Assembly: GCF_900636965.1 (NCBI RefSeq) | Contig: NZ_LR134331.1 | Location: 2,666,001 to 2,730,000, forward strand | DNA length: 64,000 nucleotides | Origin: Lacticaseibacillus rhamnosus | GTDB taxonomy: Bacteria > Bacillota > Bacilli > Lactobacillales > Lactobacillaceae | Direction: 5' to 3' | Shown: in pieces, positions 52,644 to 62,400 of the stretch | Position numbering within the stretch: the stretch's first letter is position 1 | How the letters are laid out: every line of letters starts with the position of its first letter | Position numbers and translations under genes: made by a program | The notes under the pieces: model-generated | The model's database searches: none | The model's input: only the letters and a program-made list of their open reading frames with translations | Told to the model about the DNA's origin: nothing

Positions 52644-53534
52644 TTACACTTTTAGCGTTACCTGACTGATAAGTGAATCGCCATGAAGAAAAGCTAGATT
52701 AGGCGTTAAGTCAAACCGTTTGGCCAGTTGTTCCAGATTTTCGTCCGTGATTTCGTTGATGATGCGGCCGCCTTGAGCCTGAATAGCGGTGTAGATTGTC
52801 GCCGCTTTTTCAACAGTTTCAATTAAGCCATACGTTTCATCAATGGAATCGCCAGCGCCGAAGATTCCGTGTTGCGGCCACATGACGATTCGGAAGTCGG
52901 CCATTTTTTGGGCGGTTGCCTGACCGATTTCGTTGGTGCCTGGGGTCATATATGGCAAGACGCCGATGCCTTCGGGGAAGACCACAATGGATTCAGCCTG
53001 CATCTTCCACAAAATGCGGGAAAAGAGCTTCTCTTCCAGCGGCAGCGTAAAGGACATGGCAACCAGATTGGTAGGATGGCAGTGCATCACCACGCGCTGA
53101 TTTGGATCCTGCTTTAGCCGTTGAATGTGGGTCATCAGATGGGATGGAAATTCGCTGGTCGGTTGTCCGCCATCATTGAAGCCCCATAGTAGGTCAACAC
53201 TATGGCCGTCTTTAGCAATTTGCACTAAGCCCGTGTCGCGGGCCGGAAAATCCTTGACATTTTTGAAGTAGCGCCCGGTTCCGGTGACCAGAAAATACTG
53301 GCCAGCCAGTTCACTGGCATCGAACTTAATTGGCAAGTTGCGCTTGACTTCATGCACATCGCCATAAGGGGCAATTTCAGCAGCCGTTAACCGGTAGCTG
53401 ACATTACCGCCATTGCGTTCGTCCCAGCCATGTTGATAAAGGTTCCAGGTGACTTTGCGCATTTGTGCCACATACGGTGACTCGACAAAGCTCTGGGTAT
53501 ATTCGGGATTCAAAAATTGTTTCTTGTTATCCAT
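52644..53534 (-). CDS. rhaD: Rhamnulose-1-phosphate aldolase
   Basis: The 296-aa class II aldolase splits L-rhamnulose-1-phosphate into DHAP and L-lactaldehyde. Metal-binding His are visible in [14 protein letters not shown] and [17 protein letters not shown] is the phosphate-binding motif and E171-type Glu is in PTSEFPSH. The ATG at 53534 has AAAGGA about 9 nt upstream; the longer frame is an over-extension. It is the last gene of the rha operon. Confidence 0.93.
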   Translation of the reverse strand: MDNKKQFLNPEYTQSFVESPYVAQMRKVTWNLYQHGWDERNGGNVSYRLTAAEIAPYGDVHEVKRNLPIKFDASELAGQYFLVTGTGRYFKNVKDFPARDTGLVQIAKDGHSVDLLWGFNDGGQPTSEFPSHLMTHIQRLKQDPNQRVVMHCHPTNLVAMSFTLPLEEKLFSRILWKMQAESIVVFPEGIGVLPYMTPGTNEIGQATAQKMADFRIVMWPQHGIFGAGDSIDETYGLIETVEKAATIYTAIQAQGGRIINEITDENLEQLAKRFDLTPNLAFLHGDSLISQVTLKV

Positions 53535-53562
53535 TAGGCGTTTTCCTTTCAGAATTGACGAA

Positions 53563-54843
53563 TTAGTGGACCAACTTGGCATCGCGTTTGAATTGAACGT
53601 CTTTTTCATACTGGTGAATGTTGTTCATCCAGTCGAAGCCGACCGGGGTGTTGTGATCCTGGCAGAACTTGTCCCAAACAGCGCCGAATGGGAATGACTT
53701 CAATTCTTCGGTTTCAATTAAGCGGGTGGTGAAGTCGGCATTGAGTTCGTCTTTCTTCAATTGGTCAATCGGTGCCAGCATTGCCTGCAGCAAGCTCTTT
53801 TGGGTGGCCCGGGCACCTACGACCCAAGCTGCGACCCGATTGATGGTGGCGTCAAAGAAGTCAAGGCCGATGTGCGTGCGATCAAGATAACCGTCCCGAA
53901 CCAGTGACCGGGTAATCCGAATCAGCGCATCGTCCATGATGACAACGTGGTCAGAGTCCCAACGAACCGGACGGGAAACATGCATGAACAGCCCTTTGCC
54001 AAATGGGAAGAAGGCGCTGAACTTGTCGGAAACATCTTCAGTTGGGTGGAAGTGTCCGGCGTCAATTGTCCATAACTTGTTTCGACTGATCGCATAGTTT
54101 TGATAGAACTCGTGGGAACCAGTGGTGTAGGATTCGATTCCGGTACCAAACAGTTTGCCTTCGAAGGATTCGATAGTGTTCTTTTCTGGCAGCGGATCTT
54201 TGATGATTTCGTCCAAGGCTTTGAGCAAGCGCAGCCGTGGGGTCTTTTTGTCAATTGGGTTATCCTTAAAGCCATCCGGTAACCAGAAGTTATTAACAAC
54301 CTGACTGCCTAACTTTTCGCCAATGTAGTTGGAAATTTCCCGACTGATCTTGCCGTGGCGGATCCAGAAGTCACGCACTTTGGGATCGGGTGATGAAACC
54401 GTCATGTTATCCTTTACCATTGGATGGGAGAAGAAAGTGCCGTTAAAGTCGAGACCAACGCCTTCTTGCTTTGCCCAGTCGATCCAGTAATCAAAGTCTT
54501 CTGGCTCAAGTGTATCAAGATCGCGCTTCTTATCCGTTACCGCATAGATGGCGTGCAGCTGAACCCGATGCTTGCCGGGAATCAGGCTTAAAGCTTCGTG
54601 CATATCTCCGGCTAATTCATCCGGTGTGCGCGCAATCCCCGGATAATTACCGGAAACGCCAATGCCGCCGGTTAGTTCCTGGTTAGGGAATAGGAACCCA
54701 TGAATGTCATCGCCTTGCCAGCAATGAACGGACAAAGGTACTTTTTCCAATTCCTTCATGGCTGCATCGGTATCAACTCCGATTTCTGCGTAACGCTGTT
54801 TTGCGACTTCATATGCCTTATCGACTTCTTCTGGTTTAACCAT
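53563..54843 (-). CDS. rhaA: L-rhamnose isomerase
   Basis: The 426-aa TIM-barrel isomerase converts L-rhamnose to L-rhamnulose. Visible features are the metal/substrate residues in [40 protein letters not shown] and [17 protein letters not shown]. Full length for the family. It lies between rhaM and rhaD in the operon. Confidence 0.95.
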   Translation of the reverse strand: MVKPEEVDKAYEVAKQRYAEIGVDTDAAMKELEKVPLSVHCWQGDDIHGFLFPNQELTGGIGVSGNYPGIARTPDELAGDMHEALSLIPGKHRVQLHAIYAVTDKKRDLDTLEPEDFDYWIDWAKQEGVGLDFNGTFFSHPMVKDNMTVSSPDPKVRDFWIRHGKISREISNYIGEKLGSQVVNNFWLPDGFKDNPIDKKTPRLRLLKALDEIIKDPLPEKNTIESFEGKLFGTGIESYTTGSHEFYQNYAISRNKLWTIDAGHFHPTEDVSDKFSAFFPFGKGLFMHVSRPVRWDSDHVVIMDDALIRITRSLVRDGYLDRTHIGLDFFDATINRVAAWVVGARATQKSLLQAMLAPIDQLKKDELNADFTTRLIETEELKSFPFGAVWDKFCQDHNTPVGFDWMNNIHQYEKDVQFKRDAKLVH

Positions 54844-54906
54844 GTGAAAAACGCTCCTTTATTTAAAATCATCTATTGTGACTGGTTACCGCATTTAAAC
54901 TTCGAC

Positions 54907-55221
54907 TCAATCCAAGTGGAACACTTCATGGAGATCATCTGCGACCGGACTATTATCCGGGTTGGTCTTCATAAGCGGCTCCATATACGCCCACCACTTC
55001 TTGCAAATGTCAGTATTGGCAATTTCGTTGTACTTAGCAACATCTGGCACTTCCAGATAGGCAAACAATTCGCCATTGGCCTTGTTGAGATAGATAGAAT
55101 AATTAGTGGCGCCATATTCCTTCAGGGCTGCTTTCATTTCTGGCCACAGTTCGCGATGCCGTTTCTCATATTCCTCGTATTTATCGGGATAAACGTACAT
55201 GACTTGCCCAATACGCTTCAC
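54907..55221 (-). CDS. rhaM: L-rhamnose mutarotase
   Basis: The 104-aa ferredoxin-like fold protein interconverts the anomers of L-rhamnose. Family features: [20 protein letters not shown] with the catalytic His, [16 protein letters not shown] and a [10 protein letters not shown] motif near the C-terminus. It begins 3 bp after the rhaB stop, so translation is probably coupled. Confidence 0.93.
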   Translation of the reverse strand: MKRIGQVMYVYPDKYEEYEKRHRELWPEMKAALKEYGATNYSIYLNKANGELFAYLEVPDVAKYNEIANTDICKKWWAYMEPLMKTNPDNSPVADDLHEVFHLD

Positions 55222-55223
55222 GA

Positions 55224-56702
55224 CTAAACCGCCTCCTTAGCTGTCTGAACCTTGACTGTTTTCATAAATGCCTTATATTTAGCGAATACATCCGGATAAG
55301 CGGATGAATCCGGTTCATAAGTCTTCAAATCAAACGATGCCTTAATTAGCTTGCGCCCGGCGACAACATCTTTAACAGCGCCGGTCGTAATCATCTGAAC
55401 GAGCAGATTACCAATTGCTGTGGCCTCGCTTGGACCCGCGACCACTTTGACATTTGCGAGATCAGCTGTCAGTTGGTTCATTAAGGTTACATTCGAACCT
55501 CCGCCTACGATGTTCAGCGTATCAATTGGATCGGCAATAATGGTGCTGAGCTTGTGAATCTCGTTGGCATAATAAAGAGCTAAATTTTCATAAACTGCCC
55601 GCGTCAGTTCACCTGGCGTTTCCAGCTTGGCCTGTCCGGTTTCAGCCACATAATCCTGTAGTTCTTTAATCATGTTAGCGGGATTTTCAAACCGCTTGTC
55701 ATTGATATCAATGAAGACGCGGAATGGCGCTACCTTGTCAGCCATTTCCGCCAACTCTTTGAAGCTATACTGATCGTTCAGCTCGCGTTTGATACATTGC
55801 ACAATCCACAAGCCCATGATGTTCTTCAAAAAGCGATAGGTACCATAAGCGCCCCATTCATTGGTGTAATTTTCCTTGAAGGCATCCTGACCATTTTCCG
55901 GAGTGTTGAGTTCCGCCCCTAGCAGCGACCAGGTACCGGAACTTAAGAAGGCCCAATGATTGCCGAATCCCGGCGTACCAACAACCGCACTCGCAGTGTC
56001 ATGCGTGGCGACGGTAATGACATCGGTTTCCGGAATATCGTATTTCACATGCCATTTATGACTGATCTTGCCAAGCGGCGTTCCGGATTCAACCAATGCC
56101 GGGAACTGATCTTGCGCAACATTGACTTCTTTGAGTAAATCTTTATCAAAAAGTCCCTGCCGCAGATTGAGCATTTGCGTGGTTGAGGCGTTGGTTACCT
56201 CGGTGACGGCATTGCCGGTCAGGACATAACCAATGTAGTCTGGGATCATCAGAATCTTATCGGCTTTAGCAAGATCATCGCGCTCTTCAGTGTAAAGCTG
56301 ATAAAGTGTGTTGAAGTCCTGGAATTGGATGCCGGTTTTTTCATAAATGTAGGATTTTGGAAGCTCAGATGTCAGTTGCCGTACTGCCTGATTCGTGCGT
56401 GCATCTCGATAGCTAACAGGATCGTGCATTTTCTTGCCATCATTACCGACAAGGACATAGTCAACGGCCCAAGTGTCAATTCCTAAGTCCACTGCGGTAT
56501 AGCCCATCTTTTTGACTTTTTCCAAGCCGGCGAAAATTTCATCAATGATATGGTCGATTTGCCACCGATCATGCCCTGCTTCGTTTTTGAAGCCGTTTTT
56601 GAATCGATGAACTTCAGTTAGTTTCAGTTGACCATCGACAATTGCACCCAGCATGAGCCGCCCGCTTGATGCGCCGATATCAACTGCTACGTATGCTTTC
56701 AT
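55224..56702 (-). CDS. rhaB: Rhamnulokinase
   Basis: The 492-aa FGGY-family kinase phosphorylates L-rhamnulose. It shows the N-terminal [15 protein letters not shown] phosphate motif, [13 protein letters not shown], the [14 protein letters not shown] segment and the C-terminal [21 protein letters not shown] is 8 nt from the ATG at 56702, chosen over the one at 56711. Confidence 0.94.
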   Translation of the reverse strand: MKAYVAVDIGASSGRLMLGAIVDGQLKLTEVHRFKNGFKNEAGHDRWQIDHIIDEIFAGLEKVKKMGYTAVDLGIDTWAVDYVLVGNDGKKMHDPVSYRDARTNQAVRQLTSELPKSYIYEKTGIQFQDFNTLYQLYTEERDDLAKADKILMIPDYIGYVLTGNAVTEVTNASTTQMLNLRQGLFDKDLLKEVNVAQDQFPALVESGTPLGKISHKWHVKYDIPETDVITVATHDTASAVVGTPGFGNHWAFLSSGTWSLLGAELNTPENGQDAFKENYTNEWGAYGTYRFLKNIMGLWIVQCIKRELNDQYSFKELAEMADKVAPFRVFIDINDKRFENPANMIKELQDYVAETGQAKLETPGELTRAVYENLALYYANEIHKLSTIIADPIDTLNIVGGGSNVTLMNQLTADLANVKVVAGPSEATAIGNLLVQMITTGAVKDVVAGRKLIKASFDLKTYEPDSSAYPDVFAKYKAFMKTVKVQTAKEAV

Positions 56703-56735
56703 ATGCTGCACCTCTCTTTAACACCATTCGTTTGG

Positions 56736-58088
56736 TTAATTAATTGACTGCGGTGAAACGCGCTCGCTGCCGGTGTCTTTTGCTGCTGTGTCGCGGTCGG
56801 CTTTGCTCTTTTCATCGTCAGTTAAGAACTTGTCCCCATATTGTTCGCGGGTGATTTCTTCAAGACTCTTGCCACGCGTCTTAGGCGTCCAGATCGTGCC
56901 AATGACAAGTGATACTAATAGCAGTCCGATCATGAAAGTTCCGGCAACGGTGAAGCCGAGGCTGTTGAGAATTGCCGGGAAAATAATGGACCAAACACCG
57001 GCACTGGCACGAACCAGGAAGAACATCACGCCTTGTGAGCCAGCGCGGAATTGGGTCGGGAAGAGTTCGGTTGCCCATAATGCATACCATGCTTGGGCAC
57101 CGATTCCTGCGCTAATTCCCCACAATGCTACGAACGCCCATAAGCTCCATGACTGAGCCATGCCGGCGTAGGTCAATACGATCCAAGATGCTGCGGCCAT
57201 TGCGGCGCCAACGAAGAAGAAAATTCGATGGTTCGCTTTGTCGCCGTACTTGGCAAATCCAAAATATGTTGCCAAGGCGGTGAGGACCCAAAGCACGGCC
57301 TGCAGTAAGTTGGCTTCCTGATTGGACAGACCGCCAGCAGTTTCATAAACATATGGCATGAAGAAGCCCATCGCGCCGGCTACCAAGTTCCAGAACATGT
57401 AAACACCGACTAGGAAGCATAGCCATTTAAGTGAGGTTTTATTCGAGAACAAGGTGCGATAAGGATGCGACTTTTCACCGGAGCTCTTTTCAAACGCCTT
57501 TTGATCCTGCCATGCTTTTGATTCACCAAGTCCACGTTGCAAGAGCCAAGCAATGAAGGCAATCACAGTCAGCAATCCGAACAATATCCGGTTACCAAAC
57601 AGACCAAGTGGTGCAAGAACGGTCCCGAGAATGAAAATAACTGCCGGTCCCAATGACCATGCAAACTGTGATACACCAATATTCTTTGCTCGATTGTCAT
57701 CTTGTGACGTTTCGGAAATATAAGTCCAACTTGCAGGAACACCGGCGCCGACTGCTAAGCCAGTTACGAGAAATCCTGCCAGTAACATTGGGAAGTTAAG
57801 GGCAAACATGACCAGGATCGTGCCCACCATATAAACCAACATGTCATAGGTGTAAATCAACTTACGACCAAACTTATCAGACAGTGGCCCACCGATGAGA
57901 GCACCAAGCGCTGCGCCAAATGCGTTGGCTGACAAGGCGCCTAATAAGCCGACTTGAAAACTGCTGAGTCCAAAATGCTGCGTCCACAGTGTCAAGCCGC
58001 TAGCACCGGCAACAATACTGCCTGAATCCAGAAAATTCGTGATTGAAACACGAATGGTGGATTTCAACGAGCTTTTCTCTGAAGCCAT
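56736..58088 (-). CDS. MFS sugar transporter, probable L-rhamnose permease
   Basis: The 450-aa sugar-porter-like MFS protein has about 12 helices and the motif GGPLSDKFGRKLIYTYD between helices 2 and 3. The cytoplasmic C-terminus ends in charged residues. GGAGG is 7 nt upstream of the ATG at 58088. As first gene of the rha operon it is the likely rhamnose importer (proton symport), by context. Confidence 0.85.
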   Translation of the reverse strand: MASEKSSLKSTIRVSITNFLDSGSIVAGASGLTLWTQHFGLSSFQVGLLGALSANAFGAALGALIGGPLSDKFGRKLIYTYDMLVYMVGTILVMFALNFPMLLAGFLVTGLAVGAGVPASWTYISETSQDDNRAKNIGVSQFAWSLGPAVIFILGTVLAPLGLFGNRILFGLLTVIAFIAWLLQRGLGESKAWQDQKAFEKSSGEKSHPYRTLFSNKTSLKWLCFLVGVYMFWNLVAGAMGFFMPYVYETAGGLSNQEANLLQAVLWVLTALATYFGFAKYGDKANHRIFFFVGAAMAAASWIVLTYAGMAQSWSLWAFVALWGISAGIGAQAWYALWATELFPTQFRAGSQGVMFFLVRASAGVWSIIFPAILNSLGFTVAGTFMIGLLLVSLVIGTIWTPKTRGKSLEEITREQYGDKFLTDDEKSKADRDTAAKDTGSERVSPQSIN

Positions 58089-58137
58089 TGTGTTACCTCC
58101 TGCACATTTCATTTTTTGTCACCGTTTACAGTTCACA

Positions 58138-58152
58138 TTTAACCGCTTACAT
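58138..58152. promoter_or_regulatory. Candidate cre site in the rha divergent promoter
   Basis: On the minus strand ATGTAAGCGGTTAAA matches the cre consensus except at one position. It lies between the divergent MFS-rha operon and the AraC-type regulator, so carbon catabolite repression of both is possible. Confidence 0.6.
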
Positions 58153-58210
58153 GTTATGGTCACAATGTCAGATAAATATTATGATCGGAACATAAGCACA
58201 GGAGGGTGCC

Positions 58211-59233
58211 ATGGAATTAGCAATTTTAAAGCAGTTGCAAAGTTTGACTGATGTCGAAAAAAAGCAGAAAGAGCATCATGTTTTTAGCGATGACATTCCG
58301 CCAACCGCGATTGACTTGCGGGAATCAAAAACGGCTAACGTCCCGGTTTTAAACGATTATTTTTTCCGCAATCACGCCATTTATGTCAGCAAACATAATC
58401 GATATGCCCCTTATCCTTTGCACACCCATCAGTTCTTTGAGATGAACTATATGTTGCAAGGACACGCTGATGAAACGGTTAACGGTCAGCGCGTCCACCT
58501 GTCACAAGGCGACGTGCTGCTACTGGATATTGGAAGTGAGCATTCCATTGATGCGTTAGGCGACAACGATTTGCTGATCAACATTTTGTTTCGCGATCGC
58601 AATATTTCTATCGATTTCCTCAACCAGATTCAAAGTCAGCAAAGTGTGCTTTATGATTTCATGATTAATCATTTACGTAAGCAAAAAACCAAGCAGCGGT
58701 ATGTTCTGTTTCGCAATGGTTTTCATGACATTCAAATCACACTTGAGCGCATCATTGAAGAATATTTCCGCCCGCGCGCGTTTTCGGATACGATCATTCA
58801 GTCCGAGTTAACGGTTCTGATAGCGGAACTGATTCGGGGGCATCAACCAACCATCAAGGATCCTTCGCCATCGCAAAAGCTTGCGGTCAAATTGCTTAAC
58901 GATATCCACGAACATTATCGGGACTTGTCGCTTGAAGATTTAGCCAATAAATACGCTTATAACAAAAACTACCTTGGTAATCTGTTCTCAAAAGAAGTTG
59001 GCAAGACCTTTTCCGAAGCACTGACGCAAGAACGACTCATCAATGCGCGCCGCTTGATTCAGAACACCAAGAAGCCCATTAGCGAGATCTGTCTTGAAGT
59101 CGGTATCAGTAATAAAAGCTTCTTTTACCACAAATATCACGCGCTATTCGGCAATACGCCTAAAGATGATCGGTTGCACACTACGGGTTACATTTCTCCT
59201 GATCACACCAACCCACCGTTAACAATTCTGTAA
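58211..59233 (+). CDS. AraC family regulator of the rha operon
   Basis: The 340-aa protein has an N-terminal cupin sensor (HTHQFFEMNYMLQGHADETV, LSQGDVLLLDIG) and a C-terminal double HTH (LSLEDLANKYAYNKNYLGNLFS; KPISEICLEVGISNKSFFYH). It is divergent from the rha operon, the usual place of a rhamnose-responsive activator like RhaS/RhaR. AGGAGGG precedes the ATG. Confidence 0.87.
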   Translation: MELAILKQLQSLTDVEKKQKEHHVFSDDIPPTAIDLRESKTANVPVLNDYFFRNHAIYVSKHNRYAPYPLHTHQFFEMNYMLQGHADETVNGQRVHLSQGDVLLLDIGSEHSIDALGDNDLLINILFRDRNISIDFLNQIQSQQSVLYDFMINHLRKQKTKQRYVLFRNGFHDIQITLERIIEEYFRPRAFSDTIIQSELTVLIAELIRGHQPTIKDPSPSQKLAVKLLNDIHEHYRDLSLEDLANKYAYNKNYLGNLFSKEVGKTFSEALTQERLINARRLIQNTKKPISEICLEVGISNKSFFYHKYHALFGNTPKDDRLHTTGYISPDHTNPPLTIL

Positions 59234-59279
59234 ATCTGTTTCGTTTTTGTTTCACACTTTGCCGTTGCACCGCAAAAGC

Positions 59280-59295
59280 ATTAAGCGCTTTCACC
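59280..59295. promoter_or_regulatory. Candidate cre site upstream of adh
   Basis: ATTAAGCGCTTTCACC (minus strand GGTGAAAGCGCTTAAT) fits cre with a mismatch at one end. It lies about 130 bp upstream of the alcohol dehydrogenase start. Confidence 0.55.
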
Positions 59296-59425
59296 GTGAA
59301 ACTAAAAAGTCAAGTTAAACATTGGGACATATCCTTAGATGTTTGTAAACGGCGCTTGATAATTTTCTTTATTGTGAAACAATGAACGTGTAATCAAATG
59401 ATGAGCAAGTGAAGGAGAGATTGCA

Positions 59426-60547
59426 ATGAAAATCAAAGCAGCCGTTGTTGATGAAAAAGGTGCTGATTTTAAAATTCGGGACGATGTTGAACTAGCGCCG
59501 ATGGGTCCTGACGACCTTCAAGTCCATATGGTCGCCAGTGGTATTTGCCATTCCGACGAAGCCTTACGTATCGGGGATGCCGTTATCGGCTACCCGATCG
59601 TACTAGGCCATGAAGGTTCAGGGATTGTTGAAAAAGTCGGCCCGGAAGTCACCCAGTTCAAACCTGGCGATCACGTTGTTTTAAGCTTTTATGCCTGTGG
59701 CAACTGCAAGAACTGCTTGAAGGGTATTCCGACCCAGTGTCTTAATTACGCCCATAACAATTTGTCCGGTACCCGGCCAGATGGCTCCGCGCACTTCACT
59801 GAAAATGGCAAGCCGGTCGCAGACATGTTCGACCAAAGCTCCTTCACAACTACCACGGTCGTTCGTGAACGTAATGCGGTTAAAGTTGACAAAGATCTTG
59901 ATTTGCGCAAGCTTGGACCGCTTGGCTGCGGCTATGTCACAGGTTCCGGAACCGTTTTGAATACGCTCAAGCCAAAGCCTGGTGATACGATTGCGGTTAC
60001 CGGTACTGGCGCCGTTGGATTAGCCGCAATGATGGCGGGCAAGATCTCCGGATGCACCAAAGTGATTGCGATTGACATTGTGGATTCCCGACTCGAATTA
60101 GCCAAAGAACTCGGCGCAACCGATGTCGTTAATAGCAAAACCGAAGACCCGGTTGCCGCAGTTAAAAAATTGACTGGTGGCCTCGGGGTTGACTGGGCTG
60201 TCGACACAACCGGCGTCAAGGCAGTGATGGAAGATACGATCCAGATGCTGGCTCAGGGTGGTACCACCGCAACGATCGCGGTTACGCCACATCATATTGA
60301 CGTTGATACCTGGAACGACCTCTGCGTCAATGACAAGAAGATCGTCGGCGTCAACATGGGCGATTCCATCCCACAAATTGACGTACCGCGCCTAATTGAG
60401 TTCTATAAGCAAGGTATGTTCGACTTTGATAAAACCGAAAAATTCTATCAATTCGACCAGATCAACGAAGCCAATGCTGACTCCCGCTCTGGCAAGACCA
60501 TTAAACCGGTTTTGATTATTGATAAAGACTATGTACCGGGTAAGTAA
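59426..60547 (+). CDS. Zinc-dependent alcohol dehydrogenase (class III-like)
   Basis: The 373-aa medium-chain dehydrogenase has a catalytic zinc site (GICHSDEA, GHEGSGIVE), a structural zinc lobe (CGNCKNCLKGIPTQC) and a nucleotide fold (TGTGAVGLAAMM). It is similar in length to aryl- or benzyl-alcohol type enzymes. AAGGAG is 7-8 nt upstream of the ATG. Lying behind the rha region, it could reduce L-lactaldehyde, but that is only a positional guess. A TTGTGAA-type half site near 59370 could be a Rex site. Confidence 0.87.
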   Translation: MKIKAAVVDEKGADFKIRDDVELAPMGPDDLQVHMVASGICHSDEALRIGDAVIGYPIVLGHEGSGIVEKVGPEVTQFKPGDHVVLSFYACGNCKNCLKGIPTQCLNYAHNNLSGTRPDGSAHFTENGKPVADMFDQSSFTTTTVVRERNAVKVDKDLDLRKLGPLGCGYVTGSGTVLNTLKPKPGDTIAVTGTGAVGLAAMMAGKISGCTKVIAIDIVDSRLELAKELGATDVVNSKTEDPVAAVKKLTGGLGVDWAVDTTGVKAVMEDTIQMLAQGGTTATIAVTPHHIDVDTWNDLCVNDKKIVGVNMGDSIPQIDVPRLIEFYKQGMFDFDKTEKFYQFDQINEANADSRSGKTIKPVLIIDKDYVPGK

Positions 60548-60599
60548 TTGATCTTTTCCCTTGGCCCTAGCTGTGGTTTGAATTCAAGCACAAAATAAT

Positions 60600-60642
60600 A
60601 AAGCACCAGGAACTCCAACGCTGAGTTTCCTGGTGCTTTATT
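60600..60642. terminator. Bidirectional terminator
   Basis: AAAGCACCAGGAA pairs with TTCCTGGTGCTTT; inner CTC/GAG. Located between adh and the convergent YxeA-like gene. Confidence 0.88.
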
Positions 60643-60664
60643 GTGTTCAGTCTTCCTTGTTTTA

Positions 60665-61045
60665 TTAATCTCTGGCTTTAAGCGGAACCTCATTGATCGA
60701 AACTCGCTCATAATGAGTCACACCATAGCGCGTATTATAAGTCAGGCGCAGTATTTGTCCGTCAGAGAAGGGGCCGGGATCATACTCATCCGTCTTAAAC
60801 TCAAGTAGCTTCCCGCGCCCAGCAGCATCTTTCGCCAACGCTCGATAAACGTAACATTTTTGGCGCAGATTAACCGGAACTGTCACCGAAAATTGGCTGC
60901 GTGGTTCATGTACTTTTGCATAATAGGCGACACCACCATCTCTGTACACCGTCCACCAAAGCGTAAGCGCAATAACCACCGCCAATGCACTCACAAAGCC
61001 AACTTTATAAAGTGTCTCCTCTGTTTCAATCGTTAATCTTCTCAC
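60665..61045 (-). CDS. YxeA-like (DUF1093) membrane-anchored protein
   Basis: The 126-aa protein has one N-terminal transmembrane helix (residues about 15-35) and an extracytoplasmic beta domain whose end (ILRLTYNTRYGVTHYERVS, then NEVPLKA) matches the YxeA pattern. The start is probably a GTG at 61045 with AAAGGAA about 10 nt upstream. YxeA proteins have no proven role. About 300 bp of AT-rich DNA with no gene follow upstream. Confidence 0.62.
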   Translation of the reverse strand: MRRLTIETEETLYKVGFVSALAVVIALTLWWTVYRDGGVAYYAKVHEPRSQFSVTVPVNLRQKCYVYRALAKDAAGRGKLLEFKTDEYDPGPFSDGQILRLTYNTRYGVTHYERVSINEVPLKARD

Positions 61046-61375
61046 CCCGAGCATTTCCTTTCTGTTTTCAAAAAGCACCTTGATCAAGTTGAAAGAAACT
61101 GTTCATTGCTATTTAACAAGTTTGAAAATAAGCAACTTGACTGCGAATTATCTCTAGTATTCAGTCCTGGCGCTCCTTAGGTCAAAGTACCAAAGGAAGT
61201 TGTGTCGGTAAATTATTCGGTTGTTTTTTTAAGAGATTTCTTACACTTATAACAATATATGTTATTAATTTGGATGGTATGTTTTATCCGGATTTCTGAT
61301 GTTAGTAAAACATTTTTTCAATATGACTGATTATGTGAGGCTTGAAAGTATGGTGACTCCCAACGTATTAAAACA

Positions 61376-62095
61376 TCACTCCGCAGCCGATGCCTGAACA
61401 TACTCATTCATAATCGCCGCGTCGGCCTTTGTCTCCACATTACCCGCATAGTTCGGTGTCACCAATGAGACGGTGCCGTGTGCGTTGTAAAACAGATAAA
61501 ACTTATCTCCAATCATGTTCGCTGCGGTTTGCGAATGGCTCCCTTCATCGGTGAACGATCCCACTTTAATCTCGGTGTTGCATTTGACGGTCCGCGTTTG
61601 GCCTGCAGCGTCAGCACTGAAGACCTTGATTGTTTTAGTTGCAACATTGCGGATGGTCGCTTTCATCGTGACGGCATCCGCATGTTGATACTGAATGGTC
61701 AGGCGATAATTTGCTGTCTGCGGGTCCGCTTGCAACTCAATCCGAGTCGGCGCATTCACGCCTTGTCGTGTAAAAACCGCCCCTGAACGTTCCCGCAAAA
61801 GCTTGGCAACATCAACAACATAATCTTGACTACCAGCTGTTGACTGAGAACTGCGCCCCCGACTTTCCCCCATATCACTTGGCTTGACCGCACTGCTTTT
61901 ACTTGCATGCTGCTTTGAGGTCACCTTTTTGATCGCGCTTTGTTGCGATTCAGTCAGTCCACGCTTTGTTTGTTGTTGGGCAATATAAAAATAGCCGCCG
62001 ATAATGACCAACCCCAGGATCAAAACTGCTAACGGCGCCATCCACTTTCTCTTAGGTGGTCGTTGACGCCGTCTGCTTTCACTAGTCTGTTTCAA
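61376..62095 (-). CDS. Hypothetical membrane-anchored extracellular protein
   Basis: The 239-aa protein has a basic N-terminus (RRRQRPPKRKW), one transmembrane helix (APLAVLILGLVIIGGYFYIA), a Ser/Lys-rich linker of about 55 residues and a beta-rich outer domain (residues about 95-235). No catalytic motif is recognised. The start is probably a TTG at 62095 with GTGAGG 9 nt upstream; the GTG at 62110 is an alternative. Confidence 0.62.
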   Translation of the reverse strand: MKQTSESRRRQRPPKRKWMAPLAVLILGLVIIGGYFYIAQQQTKRGLTESQQSAIKKVTSKQHASKSSAVKPSDMGESRGRSSQSTAGSQDYVVDVAKLLRERSGAVFTRQGVNAPTRIELQADPQTANYRLTIQYQHADAVTMKATIRNVATKTIKVFSADAAGQTRTVKCNTEIKVGSFTDEGSHSQTAANMIGDKFYLFYNAHGTVSLVTPNYAGNVETKADAAIMNEYVQASAAE

Positions 62096-62110
62096 GTTTA
62101 AAAACCTCAC

Positions 62111-62400
62111 TTAATTGTTGGCGTTACGCTGCCTTATCGACTTTGTTAGCTCATAGAAAAAGTATAACATGGCGCTTTTTAAACATTATAGTTCGGCTCG
62201 TCAGTACGCTTGGCAAAACAACTAAACCTTTACAGCATTTTTACTGCACATATGGTTTGAAACTTTATACTGAAACTAATGATCATCGTCTGTTTGTCTG
62301 CGCAAAAATCAGTGTGTTAGGAGCTTGGCTGCAGTGCACTGGTTCTCACCACGATGCTCAGATTCAGGCCCATGCTCACTCACAAGGAGGTTCTTTTCCC
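62111..62400. other. Promoter region of the glucosidase gene
   Basis: Nearly 300 bp without a gene. A TATACT box near 62266-62271 could be the -10 of the glucosidase promoter, but no matching -35 at 17 nt is convincing. The ribosome site AAGGAGG lies at the right end. Confidence 0.35.
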